Below, piece by piece: positions 23,590-32,740 of a stretch of DNA of 46,609 bases. The notes beneath the pieces were generated by a model that was not told the DNA's origin, did no database searches, and saw only the letters and a program-made list of their open reading frames with translations. Origin of the DNA: Pedobacter cryoconitis (GTDB lineage Bacteria; Bacteroidota; Bacteroidia; Sphingobacteriales; Sphingobacteriaceae); the NCBI RefSeq assembly GCF_003259615.1, contig NZ_QLLR01000039.1, positions 1 to 46,609 of the forward strand, in the 5' to 3' direction. The stretch's first letter is position 1; every line of letters begins with the position of its first letter. A program made the position numbers and the translations under genes.

Positions 23590-24354
23590 TTATTTCTTGA
23601 ACTTTTCATTCAACAAACTATCGTTTAAAACTATATTTTTTGAAGGATCACCCTTATACAATTTGAAATCACCATCCATTATTTTATAGTTCTTTGTTTT
23701 TGCATAATTTGTTTGCTGTATTTCTTGAATAGCCTTTGCTGCATCTTTATTGAAAAAAAGCATTTTCAAATTAAGAATCTGCTTCATTTCTATGTTCTTA
23801 CCTGACGTGGCCGAAATTGACATGCCTTTAGAATAATCAATTTGAATATACCTGTCTTTAGTAGTCCATTCATAAAAAACATCCAGAGTAGTTGCTGGCC
23901 TAAAACTTGGCGTGCCATATTGTTTGTCTAATTGTTTAATCAAATCATTGTAAACTGTATCTGATTTAATTTCGGCATTGGCCAAAATAGCCACTGTTTT
24001 ATTTTTATGTGTTAGAAAAGCTATTCTATTAAAATTTATATGCTGGTAATAAGCTATGCTATCTATTACTTTGCTGTAGTAAGCCTTTCCATAAAATGAA
24101 TCTTTACCATTCCAGGGATCAAGTTTATGGGCAATAGGGTAATCAAAGAATTCAAAATAACCCTTTTTAACATATTCTTCCTGATCATTCACACTACTAT
24201 CTATTTTCAATTTTAGAATTTCTAAAGGATTTTCTTTGAAATCAATTTTTTCTAAATTCAAACCCGCTTTATTTTGAAAACCAGCTGAATCCACTTTCTT
24301 TTGAGAACAAGAAAATATAAATATACTCAGCAACAAAAAGCAATAATTTTTCAT
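23590..24354 (-). CDS. uncharacterised lipoprotein
   Basis: A 254-residue protein starting with a lipoprotein leader, Met-Lys-Asn-Tyr-Cys-Phe-Leu-Leu-Leu-Ser-Ile-Phe-Ile-Phe-Ser-Cys-Ser-Gln. The mature part is Lys/Asp/Tyr-rich with alternating beta-type stretches, and no family is recognised. It is a single gene: a terminator lies 5 bp past its stop and the next gene upstream is divergent. Function unknown. Confidence 0.75.
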   Translation of the reverse strand: MKNYCFLLLSIFIFSCSQKKVDSAGFQNKAGLNLEKIDFKENPLEILKLKIDSSVNDQEEYVKKGYFEFFDYPIAHKLDPWNGKDSFYGKAYYSKVIDSIAYYQHINFNRIAFLTHKNKTVAILANAEIKSDTVYNDLIKQLDKQYGTPSFRPATTLDVFYEWTTKDRYIQIDYSKGMSISATSGKNIEMKQILNLKMLFFNKDAAKAIQEIQQTNYAKTKNYKIMDGDFKLYKGDPSKNIVLNDSLLNEKFKK

Positions 24355-24711
24355 AGTATTTCTGTTTAAAACATAAATTTAAGGTAACAAAAAAAGATTG
24401 TAAAAATCTATAATCTTAAACATCTTTAGTTTAAAACTGTTAATCCAATACTTGTTCAATAGCTGTAAGTATTTAATGGTCAAGGTAAGCATAGGTGATT
24501 TCAGCTTCCCCGCAATTATTGCTCGGATTGAAGTTAATTGATAACTCACTTTTTGAAGTAACCAGACAGGACTGTATTGCCATGAGTGCTGCAACATTCT
24601 GTAAATCAGTTAATATTATATTGTGTGTCTGTAAATAAGCCGATAAATAACAATAAGCCGGTAATTTTAGGCGTTTGATTAATATGTTTTTCGTAAAATT
24701 AAAAATTCCCT
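24355..24711. other. intergenic region between divergent genes
   Basis: This 357-bp stretch separates the lipoprotein gene from the NTF2-like gene. A minus-strand frame open across much of it contains a 36-codon ATG frame (24473-24583) with fairly natural composition, but I see no family or promoter. At 24631-24655 there is a motif shared, with indels, with 14283-14318. Confidence 0.4.
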
Positions 24712-25062
24712 ATGGATTCGAATAATAAAGCAATTTTAGAAAAAGCAAACGCGGCTATAATTGAAGGCGACTATGAAGGATTTCTTTCTTTTTGCACCGA
24801 GGATACGAAATGGACATTTGTAGGTGATAAAACACTGTGGGGTAAGAAGGCCGTTCGGGAGTATATGGCAACGGTCTATGTTGAACCGCCAAAGTTTATG
24901 GTCGAAAATTTAATTGCCGAAGGTGAGTTCGTTTCGGCAGTTGGTGAAATTAGTATGAAGGACGAAGACGGGAAGATGGTCGTTTACTCTTATTGTGATG
25001 TCTGGCGATTTAGCAATGGTAAGATGGCTGAATTAAAGGCTTTCGTCATCGGAACTGAATAA
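24712..25062 (+). CDS. NTF2-like (SnoaL-type) protein
   Basis: A 116-residue single-domain protein of the nuclear-transport-factor-2-like superfamily. An N-terminal helix (Ala-Ile-Ile-Glu-Gly-Asp-Tyr-Glu-Gly-Phe-Leu) leads to Cys-Thr-Glu-Asp-Thr-Lys-Trp-Thr-Phe-Val-Gly, and Tyr-Cys-Asp-Val-Trp-Arg-Phe-Ser-Asn-Gly-Lys near the end is characteristic. Members range from small-molecule isomerases to binding proteins, and no catalytic residue set points to one. It precedes a cupin gene by 83 bp on the same strand. Confidence 0.8.
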   Translation: MDSNNKAILEKANAAIIEGDYEGFLSFCTEDTKWTFVGDKTLWGKKAVREYMATVYVEPPKFMVENLIAEGEFVSAVGEISMKDEDGKMVVYSYCDVWRFSNGKMAELKAFVIGTE

Positions 25063-25145
25063 ATAAGAAACTAACTAAATTTGATGGGATAGTTATTCAC
25101 CCTGCTTTAAGTCTATATTGCAGGAACTCAAAACAAAAACCAGCT

Positions 25146-25568
25146 ATGAATATAACGAACAATCAAAATGAAACCTCTGTTTTTCCAATAGGAAATCGTG
25201 GATCAGCTGAATGGTTTAGCGGTGAAGTACACGTTCAAGGCTTAGTATCTCCCGAACAAATGGAAGGTTTGTATAATGTGGGACAGGTAACGTTCAGTCC
25301 TGGAGGAAGAACACATTGGCATACACATCCCATTGGGCAGGTATTGCTGGTAATTGAAGGCGAAGGCTGGTATCAGGAGCGGGGCGAACCTGCACAGGTA
25401 CTTACAAAAGGAACAACGATAGCGATCCCAAAAGACGTGGAGCATTGGCACGGAGCTTCTGCTGATAGTAAAATGGTACATATAGCTATTTCAAATATGT
25501 TTGAAGGCAGCAATGTAACATGGATGACTCCTGTCACTGATGAAGAGTATGCAGAAGTCAGCAAATAA
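25146..25568 (+). CDS. cupin-domain protein (mandelonitrile-lyase-like cupin)
   Basis: A 140-residue single-cupin protein. The first cupin motif, Thr-His-Trp-His-Thr-His-Pro-Ile-Gly-Gln-Val (near 58-68), supplies metal-binding histidines. The second, Pro-Lys-Asp-Val-Glu-His-Trp-His-Gly-Ala (near 97-106), completes the site. Small cupins with this His-Trp-His-Thr-His pattern include manganese (R)-hydroxynitrile lyases and many uncharacterised oxidoreductase-linked proteins. The start is ATG 25146. It may share an operon with the NTF2-like gene. Confidence 0.8.
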   Translation: MNITNNQNETSVFPIGNRGSAEWFSGEVHVQGLVSPEQMEGLYNVGQVTFSPGGRTHWHTHPIGQVLLVIEGEGWYQERGEPAQVLTKGTTIAIPKDVEHWHGASADSKMVHIAISNMFEGSNVTWMTPVTDEEYAEVSK

Positions 25569-25699
25569 AGCACACACAGTCAGTTAATTCTGGAAGCCCT
25601 GCCTAAAATAAACCAGTGATTGCTATGAAAACAGCTTGTAATAATTGATAATTAAGGGAGACAATGGGGGATGGTATAGTTATAAAACAGTCCCCAAAA

Positions 25700-26802
25700 T
25701 TATCCCTTTTTTTTCGGTTTAATCAGGTAAATATATCTTGAACTGGTCGAGTAAATGGCGAAATCTAACCTACTGTTTGTATAGAGGTTTAAATTAAAAG
25801 GCGATACAGATGCCCCTTCCCCATGGCTCCGGTAATATCTTGTTTTGTTATCTCCGGAGGTTCCGGTTTCTTTAATAATGCCGTCATATCTCAACTTAAG
25901 TATTCCCTTGTTTATAGGCAGGTCAAAAAATACTCTTCCCGCCCATCCGGTTGTGGAGTAGGAGGGAGAGCCACCACCTATAGAATGATCATAACTTAAT
26001 TTCTCTACCTGCTGAAAATATTTCAGCTTAAAGTTTTGTGCAAATTTGGGGTTCTGGTCATCAGATGTATAATAAAATTCATCACTCAATGTAGCCATCC
26101 CCTTAAATTCCGGAACTTTAGCATACTGTTTCATCTTTTTATAAAGGACTTTGTATTGACCGTTTTCCACGAAAAAAATCCTTTGAAGTGACCAATCAGG
26201 TTCCCCGTCGCCCGGCTGACTAACTGGTTGATTAAAGGCGTATTTGCCATTTCGTACGATTTCCAGGTATGTTTTTTCAAGCTTTTCCGCAGACCAGCTC
26301 AGGTCGCCATTAAGGATTTCTATCTTTTTTTGCTTAAGGTCGCCATTGAGTGGCCATGTAGTATAATAGTAATCTTCCTTATAGGATACATGAACAGGTA
26401 TAAACCAATAAGCCCGCCTCCCTTGAAAGGGACATACAGACTGTCCAGCACTTCTCCTGATTTGTTAAGTTTATAATGATGGTATCCTGGTTCAGGTTCC
26501 TCCTGACTTCGGCAAACCGATAAGATCACCTGATCATTTACAGACCAGCTAACCCTGATTGGACTTGGAGCCATATAATCGTTGCTTTTAGCAAATAATA
26601 TAGTTTCGTAGTTGTCGTTCTCGTAATTGGAGTTTAACACTTTGTAATCCTTGAATTCTTCAGGTATCTTGGTATCCGTCCATATGGAACTTTCATTTGC
26701 GGCATTACCTGGTTTTTTCTTTCCTTGCCCGCAGGCCATAATGCCTGTCATGGTCACAATGATCGTATAATTATGGAAATCGTCACTTGTCTGTTTTTGC
26801 AT
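25700..26802 (-). pseudogene. lipoprotein gene split by a frameshift
   Basis: The 5' piece (26802 to about 26425) encodes a leader-like Thr-Gly-Ile-Met-Ala-Cys-Gly-Gln-Gly-Lys-Lys-Lys and a Trp-containing domain. The 3' frame is open from about 26430 to 25700 and continues naturally: Arg-Ala-Tyr-Trp-Phe-Ile-Pro-Val-His-Val, Asp-Tyr-Tyr-Tyr-Thr-Thr-Trp-Pro-Leu-Asn-Gly-Asp. One missing base in the G-rich tract near 26425-26435 would restore a protein of about 367 residues. The family is not recognised. The N-terminus lacks a basic n-region in its present frame, so a second shift in the leader is possible. Confidence 0.55.
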
Positions 26803-26976
26803 CGGTGATTCATCATAGGTTAAGTCTTGACTTTTAACTCACCTAAAGCTAGGTTAACATTCATTTAATCAGTCGCATCATTAGTATTCGCGGGTATCAG
26901 GAAAATAACTGTAGTGTATTGTTTAGTATTCGTCTTCAAGAATCTCTATATAGATTTAACATTACATTTCTAAGGG

Positions 26977-28935
26977 TTATTTTCTTTTTAAAGTAAAAAA
27001 GAACTCAGAACCCTCACCAATTACACTTTCAACCCAGATATTCCCATCATTGGCACTAATAAATTCTTTACAGATAACCAAACCAAGGCTAGTTCCTTTT
27101 TCATTATTAGTACCCATAGTACTTATATTATTTACGCTGAATATAGACTCTAAACGTGAAGGCTCTATCCCGATTCCGTTATCCCTGAACTGGCAAATTA
27201 CCTGATTGTCCTGATAAGCCCGTACCGCTATATAGATAATCCCTCCAGCGGGTGTAAATTTTATTGCATTTGATAAAATATTGCGAACCAGAAAATCCAG
27301 ATGATCTGCATCACAAAACACACGCAGATCTGGTTCAATTTCCTGTTCAATAGAAATTGATTTCTGGGCGGCCATTTCCTTCAGTAGCAAAATATTACGT
27401 TTAATTTTCTTTTCCGGACTGACATCACTCTGATTAATCATGACTCCTTTTAATTGCATTTGTCCCCAGCGCAAAATAAGATTTAACGTATCCGATGTAG
27501 CATTACACTGTAATTCCAGTTTACCAAGCATAAGCGACTTTTCCTCGTCAGATAACCAGCCTCTGTTTATCAGTACAAGAAGATTGAGAATTGAAGCCAG
27601 CGGAGCTTTAAGATCGTGTCCAAGAATTGAAAATAGCTTGTCTTTTACGTTGTTCGACTGTATAAGATCTGCATTGGCTTTATTCATAAGCCGGTTCAGG
27701 TTTCTGACCTTAAAAAAGTAAACACCCAGGACCAGCATAAGGGCTGTAACGCCCGATATGATCCAGAACATAATCTTTTGTTCCAGTGACTGCTCATTGT
27801 TTACAAACTTCAGTTGTGCAACTTTGGCCTGAGACTTGGTGAGTTCATATTGCGCCTGCAGATTAGCTATTTTAAGTGATATATCCTTGAAGTAAAAACT
27901 GTCAGCGATGCTATATTGCCTGGTTCTTGCCATGTAGGCGGCTTTATAATCTCCGGATTTTTCATAAAGGGCAGCAATATGTGATAGTGCTTCAAGAATC
28001 TGTTTATTGGCCTTTTTAGTTTGTCCCACCTTCAGTGCTTGCTGAAGATAGTTCAGTGCTATTGCCCGGTCTGAAGGTGCGTAGCTTTCTGCAAGTGCTA
28101 TCAGGCTCTGGAACTCACGGATGCTATTGCTGATTTTTCTGGATTTCAATAAGGCTCCTTTCTGAAGTTCAATAGCTTTTGGTATCGCTCCTGACTTTGC
28201 ATATACCTGGGCAAGCCCGTTGGTCAGGGAAATATTTAATCCCATCATTTCATGATAATCACTTTGGCTGATACCCTTTTCAAAGTAATAAATGGCTTTG
28301 GACAGCTCACCGGTTTCCCTGTAGGCAGTTCCAAAGTTCAGACAGGTATTTAACTTCAGGCTTGAAAAGGGAAGTGTGGTACCGATCGATTCAGCACGCT
28401 TGTAATAAGAGATTGCACGTTGATAATCATGGCGGAAAGCATACACCTCACCAAGCGTAATGTATGACTCCATAATTCCACTCTTATCCTTGTTTTGCTC
28501 ACTTATCTTTAATGCCTCAAGAAAATAAGGAATTGCTGTTGCCGAGCTGCCTTTTCTGTTTTCCACAACACCCAGCCGGATATTCTCTTTAATTATTCCT
28601 TTATAATTATTCAGGCGTTTGTAGATTTCAAGTGCTTCCAGATAACGTTGTCTGGAGGATACCGCATCCCCGGAATTATCATCAATCATTCCCATCTGGT
28701 TGAGCATTCTTGCCATACCTTCTTCATCTTTCGTCTTTTTTGCAAGGTTCATCCCGAGCTTCACAAAAAACAGGGCAGAATCTGGCTTATCATATCGGTA
28801 ATGAATGATCAGCTTTTCGTACGCGCTGATATCTGGTACGGGAGAACTTGATTTTATGGGTTTTTGAGAACCATAGAGTAGCTGAAAACAGCAAAATAGA
28901 AAGAAACAAAGGAGAAACGTACGCAAGATTGACAT
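26977..28935 (-). CDS. TPR-containing sensor histidine kinase
   Basis: A 652-residue hybrid of sensor and kinase. A signal peptide (1-23) precedes a periplasmic array of tetratricopeptide-like helices (about 40-370), a coiled-coil linker, one transmembrane helix (388-408) and a cytoplasmic kinase. The H-box His-Asp-Leu-Lys-Ala-Pro-Leu places the phosphorylated His at 440. The ATPase domain has Asn-Ile-Leu-Ser-Asn-Ala (N-box, 552-557), Asp-Asn-Gly-Ile-Gly-Ile (585-590) and Gly-Thr-Ser-Leu-Gly-Leu (614-619). No receiver domain is fused and no response-regulator gene is adjacent, so it is an orphan kinase. The ligand sensed by the TPR part is unknown. Confidence 0.9.
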   Translation of the reverse strand: MSILRTFLLCFFLFCCFQLLYGSQKPIKSSSPVPDISAYEKLIIHYRYDKPDSALFFVKLGMNLAKKTKDEEGMARMLNQMGMIDDNSGDAVSSRQRYLEALEIYKRLNNYKGIIKENIRLGVVENRKGSSATAIPYFLEALKISEQNKDKSGIMESYITLGEVYAFRHDYQRAISYYKRAESIGTTLPFSSLKLNTCLNFGTAYRETGELSKAIYYFEKGISQSDYHEMMGLNISLTNGLAQVYAKSGAIPKAIELQKGALLKSRKISNSIREFQSLIALAESYAPSDRAIALNYLQQALKVGQTKKANKQILEALSHIAALYEKSGDYKAAYMARTRQYSIADSFYFKDISLKIANLQAQYELTKSQAKVAQLKFVNNEQSLEQKIMFWIISGVTALMLVLGVYFFKVRNLNRLMNKANADLIQSNNVKDKLFSILGHDLKAPLASILNLLVLINRGWLSDEEKSLMLGKLELQCNATSDTLNLILRWGQMQLKGVMINQSDVSPEKKIKRNILLLKEMAAQKSISIEQEIEPDLRVFCDADHLDFLVRNILSNAIKFTPAGGIIYIAVRAYQDNQVICQFRDNGIGIEPSRLESIFSVNNISTMGTNNEKGTSLGLVICKEFISANDGNIWVESVIGEGSEFFFTLKRK

Positions 28936-29047
28936 AACAGGATTACCAGAAAAGGGCAGGCGTCAAAGATAATAGTTTACAGATAAAAGCAACAAAAAAA
29001 ACCTGGTTCAAAAGCGGAATTCAGCTATACAAATAAACTTAAAATAC

Positions 29048-29055
29048 TATTTTTG
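29048..29055 (+). promoter_or_regulatory. -7 element before the small secreted protein gene
   Basis: TATTTTTG matches TAnnTTTG and ends 17 bp before the ATG at 29073. The -33 box is not clear. Confidence 0.4.
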
Positions 29056-29072
29056 TGTAAGTCTGAAAACCG

Positions 29073-29459
29073 ATGAAAAAAATCTTATTAGCCTCCTTGT
29101 TATTAATTGCTGGAATTTCTGGATATGCACAAAGCTATCAGCCTGTTACCAGTAAGAATAAAACCTATTTGGCCACAGTTAAAGGACTCAGCTATACTTA
29201 TAAAGACGGAATTGTTACGCTGAAAAATAACGGTAACTATAATTTAGGTACTGTAAGCATTATAGCCTCTTCTAAAGCAGACAGTACCTTATTCGGGATT
29301 GCTTTATTTGAAGATGGGCTGGAAAAAGGAAAAACAGTTAAAGCCGCTGTGTATTTTACTGCCGGCCTTGGAAAAAATACCCATGAAGTTTCCTTAAAAG
29401 ACATCGATCAAAAGAGTCTGTTATTATCTTTTGATAAAGCAACCAGGGCACAACGTTAA
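29073..29459 (+). CDS. small secreted protein of unknown function
   Basis: A 128-residue protein with a classical signal peptide (Met-Lys-Lys-Ile-Leu-Leu-Ala-Ser-Leu-Leu-Leu-Ile-Ala-Gly, cleavage after Gly-Tyr-Ala at about 19). The mature part of about 109 residues is beta-rich with Gly/Asn turns and is probably periplasmic. It has no cysteine and no recognised family. It stands divergent to the histidine kinase gene. Confidence 0.7.
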   Translation: MKKILLASLLLIAGISGYAQSYQPVTSKNKTYLATVKGLSYTYKDGIVTLKNNGNYNLGTVSIIASSKADSTLFGIALFEDGLEKGKTVKAAVYFTAGLGKNTHEVSLKDIDQKSLLLSFDKATRAQR

Positions 29460-29766
29460 TCCACAAAACGTTTGTTAATTGAGAAGCCTTCTTCATTCGA
29501 CAGTATAGCCGAAAATCAGAAGTAGTGCTACTATATATTTAGCGGAAGTATAATTAAAGTTCATAACCAAACTTAATCAATATGTTATACTTACAGAGAT
29601 TATTATCTGAAAATATATTTCGGGTAACTTTTGTTTTAATTTTTAAATTTCACAAGAAATTGAATCTTATTCTTTGATAGTAATTGGAATTTTATGCCAT
29701 TCCTGAAAAAAAGGAATTCAGATTACCCGATATAAAAGTTAATATTGTATCTCAAAAGGATAAAAC
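29460..29766. other. intergenic region
   Basis: I see no coding frame, hairpin or clear promoter in these 307 AT-rich bases. Confidence 0.5.
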
Positions 29767-30609
29767 ATGGAAATTACCACTTTAGAAAACATTTCAATTG
29801 ATAGTATAGTAGAAGTATTAAACCAATCTTTTTCTGATTATATAGTGCCTTTGCAACTCAATTCAGAACAATTGGAATTTAAGATTTTTGCGGAGAACGT
29901 AAAGTTGAACTTATCTGTCGGAGTTTTTTCATCTGGTAAATTAATCGGTTTTATGCTTCACGGCCTTAACCAGGTTGATGGGAAATTATCAGCCTACAAT
30001 GCCGCAACAGGTGTTGTTCCTGGTTATCGCGGGAAAGGTTTGGTTGGTGAAATGTATGCTTTTCTATTGCCTGAATTGAAAGCATTAGGAGTGGAGCAAA
30101 TGCTGTTAGAAGTGATTGTCGGTAATAATGCCGGTATCCGTGCTTATGAAAAGATGGATTACCAGGTAAACAGAACCCTTGATTGTTTTAATGGGGCGGT
30201 TCAAACAGTAGAAAAAGCGCCTGTAGCAGTCATCAGAGATTTAACGCAGTTCGATTGGGACAAGCTGACCTCTTTCTGGACCATCAAACCTTCCTGGCAA
30301 AATTCTGTGGCGACACTGGAAAAAAGCAAAGACCGCTGTACTGCAGTAGGAGCTTATCTCAACGAAGAATTAATCGGTTACCTCGTATATAACCCTGTTT
30401 CCAGGAAAATACACCAAATTGCTGTTTCAGCTGCACACAGACGCAAAGGCGTAGCTACACAATTAGTCAATAAGATGATTGCTTCGATTGATCCCAAAAC
30501 ATTGTCTATGAACAATGTAGATACGAGTTCACCAGAAACCATTGCATTTTTCAAAAGCCTTGGACTTTCCAATCCGATAGCACAGCTGGAAATGAAAAGG
30601 AGATTATAA
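29767..30609 (+). CDS. GNAT acetyltransferase with two GNAT domains
   Basis: A 280-residue tandem GNAT protein. In the first domain the acetyl-CoA-binding motif Val-Pro-Gly-Tyr-Arg-Gly-Lys-Gly-Leu lies near 82-90, followed by Leu-Leu-Glu-Val-Ile-Val-Gly-Asn-Asn-Ala-Gly and Ala-Tyr-Glu-Lys-Met. In the second domain the motif Ala-Ala-His-Arg-Arg-Lys-Gly-Val-Ala lies near 219-227. Double-GNAT proteins acetylate small molecules or antibiotics in other bacteria; the substrate here is unknown. Nothing links it to the mannan locus downstream. Confidence 0.85.
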   Translation: MEITTLENISIDSIVEVLNQSFSDYIVPLQLNSEQLEFKIFAENVKLNLSVGVFSSGKLIGFMLHGLNQVDGKLSAYNAATGVVPGYRGKGLVGEMYAFLLPELKALGVEQMLLEVIVGNNAGIRAYEKMDYQVNRTLDCFNGAVQTVEKAPVAVIRDLTQFDWDKLTSFWTIKPSWQNSVATLEKSKDRCTAVGAYLNEELIGYLVYNPVSRKIHQIAVSAAHRRKGVATQLVNKMIASIDPKTLSMNNVDTSSPETIAFFKSLGLSNPIAQLEMKRRL

Positions 30610-30755
30610 TCTCCCCGAACCAACGAATATTTTAAGAACTGATTGCCAAAGGGAAACGATCCAATAATTCGTCCCTGATGAATACTGCCTGCCAGAAACA
30701 GGATAACAGTAAGCTCCCCTGTGGCCAGAAGTATTTATATTTTATACAATCATTT

Positions 30756-30799
30756 GTTAAAATAGTATTAATATCTGGTTTAATGGAATCCTACTTTTG
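30756..30799 (+). promoter_or_regulatory. putative AraC operator and promoter of the symporter-phosphorylase unit
   Basis: The 17-mer GTTAAAATAGTATTAAT (30756-30772) is followed after exactly 19 bp by TACTTTTG (30792-30799), a Bacteroidota -7 element. The identical 17-mer stands at the identical distance from a -7 element upstream of susC (34905-34948). A shared activator site overlapping the -33 position is the simplest reading, with the AraC regulator of the locus as the likely binder. Confidence 0.65.
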
Positions 30800-30895
30800 G
30801 GTTCTCTTCGTGTTAAGCTTTTATTAGTAATACGATTACAAAGTATCAAAATAATATCCATCAATTAAACCAAATATATTTCATCCCCATCCTCA

Positions 30896-32728
30896 ATGAA
30901 TTTAAAATTATTAGACGTTTCCATTTTACTCTGTTATCTCATTTCGATGCTGATGATAGGATGGTATTATCGTAATAAAGCAAGGCAGAATAAGGAAAGT
31001 TACTTAATGGGTGGTAAGAAACTCCCATGGTATATGCTGGGATTGAGTGATGCTTCGGATATGTTTGATATTAGCGGGACCATGTGGATGGTGTCTTTAT
31101 GTTTCGTATACGGCTTTAAAAGTATCTGGATTCCCTGGTTATGGCCCGTTTTTAACCAGGTTTTCAATATGATGTTTCTGGCTAAATGGCTGAGGCGTTC
31201 CAATGCAAATACAGGCGCAGAATGGCTGGTTACCCGTTTCGGCTTAAAAGGCAGAGGCGTAAAATCATCACATAATGTCACTGTAGTTTTTGCACTGATC
31301 GGTTGTCTCGGTTTCCTTGCCTATGGGTTTATAGGTTTAGGTAAGTTTATTGAAATATTTGTACCCTGGGCAGTTGTAAAAGATTATGTCCCTTTTGATA
31401 TTGCCCCACAGTACGTTGCACATTTCTACGGGATCATATTTACACTTTTTGCCATGTTTTACTCTATAATCGGCGGGTTGCATAGTATCGTGGTGGGTGA
31501 TGTTATCAAATATGCAATTATGACTGTAGGCTGTGTTGCCATAGGGATTATTGCCGTGAACCACCTGCATGCAAGCGGAGGTAAAGTAAATGTACCCAAC
31601 GGATGGACAGATCCCTTTTTTGGCATGAGGCTGGACATGGACTGGTCAGGTATTTTTAAAGACGCAAATCAGAAAATTAAGGACGACGGTTACGGTCTGT
31701 TCGGCGTATTCTTTATGATGATGTTATTTAAAGGGATTTTTGCCAGTCTGGCCGGGCCGGCCCCCAATTATGATATGCAAAAGATGTTATCAACAAGATC
31801 TCCAAAAGACGCATCCAAGATGACTGGTTTTGTTTCCCTCATACTTTTGCCTGTTCGTTATACCATGATTACCGGTCTTACAGTACTCGGTCTGCTTTAT
31901 TTTAAACAACTCAATCTTAAGGATGCCGGTACAGGAACAGACTTTGAGAAAATACTCCCTGCGGTCATCAATGGCTTTTTGCCTGTAGGGATTTTAGGAT
32001 TGGTGCTTACAGGTTTGTTTGGTGCATTTATGGGCACTTTCTCTGGGACGCTGAATGCGGCGCAAGCGTATATCGTGAATGACATCTATCTGAAATATGT
32101 AAACCCCGCGGCCTCTACAAAAAAGATTATGGCGATGAATTATATCGTCGGCGTACTGGTTGTGGTAGTCGGTGTTATACTCGGTTTTTTTGCGAAGGAT
32201 GTAAACAGCATTCTGCAATGGATTGTGGGAGCACTTTACGGAGGATATATCGCCTCTAATGTGCTGAAATGGTATTGGTGGCGCTTTAATGCGAACGGCT
32301 TCTTCTGGGGTATGGTTGCCGGTATTGCTGCGGCAATGGTCTTTCCTTTCATTTTTACCGGGTTACCCTTATACAACTGGCCGTGGCTTTTCCTGATCTC
32401 TATCAGTGGTTGCGTGATTGGTACTTACAGTGCGCCAGCTACAGATATAGACGTATTAAAGAATTTTTACAAAACAGTGCGTCCATGGGGATTCTGGGCT
32501 CCCGTGAAGGAACTTGTGATGTCCGAAGACCCTTCATTTGTACCTAACAAAGGGTTTAAACTTGACATGATGAACGTTGTACTTGGGGTAATCGCGCAAC
32601 TATGCCTGACTATCCTTCCGATGTACCTTATCCTGTGGATGAAAACACCATTGATCGTTACAGTGATTATCCTTGCGGTGATCATCACTATCCTGAAAAA
32701 AACATGGTGGAATAAATTAGAAAATTAA
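30896..32728 (+). CDS. SSS-family sodium:solute symporter, probable mannobiose importer
   Basis: A 610-residue polytopic membrane protein of the sodium:solute symporter family. It has about 13-14 hydrophobic helices, starting Ser-Ile-Leu-Leu-Cys-Tyr-Leu-Ile-Ser-Met-Leu-Met-Ile-Gly, with the family feature Tyr-Leu-Met-Gly-Gly-Lys-Lys-Leu-Pro-Trp near 36-45. It is 12 bp upstream of the mannosylglucose phosphorylase gene and shares a putative operator with the susC operon, so a role in bringing mannobiose or mannosyl-glucose across the inner membrane is a strong contextual inference. The sugar cannot be read from the sequence. The start ATG 30896 sits well downstream of the -7 element at 30792. 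Confidence 0.85.
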   Translation: MNLKLLDVSILLCYLISMLMIGWYYRNKARQNKESYLMGGKKLPWYMLGLSDASDMFDISGTMWMVSLCFVYGFKSIWIPWLWPVFNQVFNMMFLAKWLRRSNANTGAEWLVTRFGLKGRGVKSSHNVTVVFALIGCLGFLAYGFIGLGKFIEIFVPWAVVKDYVPFDIAPQYVAHFYGIIFTLFAMFYSIIGGLHSIVVGDVIKYAIMTVGCVAIGIIAVNHLHASGGKVNVPNGWTDPFFGMRLDMDWSGIFKDANQKIKDDGYGLFGVFFMMMLFKGIFASLAGPAPNYDMQKMLSTRSPKDASKMTGFVSLILLPVRYTMITGLTVLGLLYFKQLNLKDAGTGTDFEKILPAVINGFLPVGILGLVLTGLFGAFMGTFSGTLNAAQAYIVNDIYLKYVNPAASTKKIMAMNYIVGVLVVVVGVILGFFAKDVNSILQWIVGALYGGYIASNVLKWYWWRFNANGFFWGMVAGIAAAMVFPFIFTGLPLYNWPWLFLISISGCVIGTYSAPATDIDVLKNFYKTVRPWGFWAPVKELVMSEDPSFVPNKGFKLDMMNVVLGVIAQLCLTILPMYLILWMKTPLIVTVIILAVIITILKKTWWNKLEN

Positions 32729-32740
32729 ACTATAAATAAG

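Noticed and set aside
24379..24597. 72-codon minus-strand frame between the lipoprotein and NTF2-like genes
   Set aside because: Composition is like translated AT-rich spacer, a competing frame on the same strand looks equally good, and there is no promoter or family.
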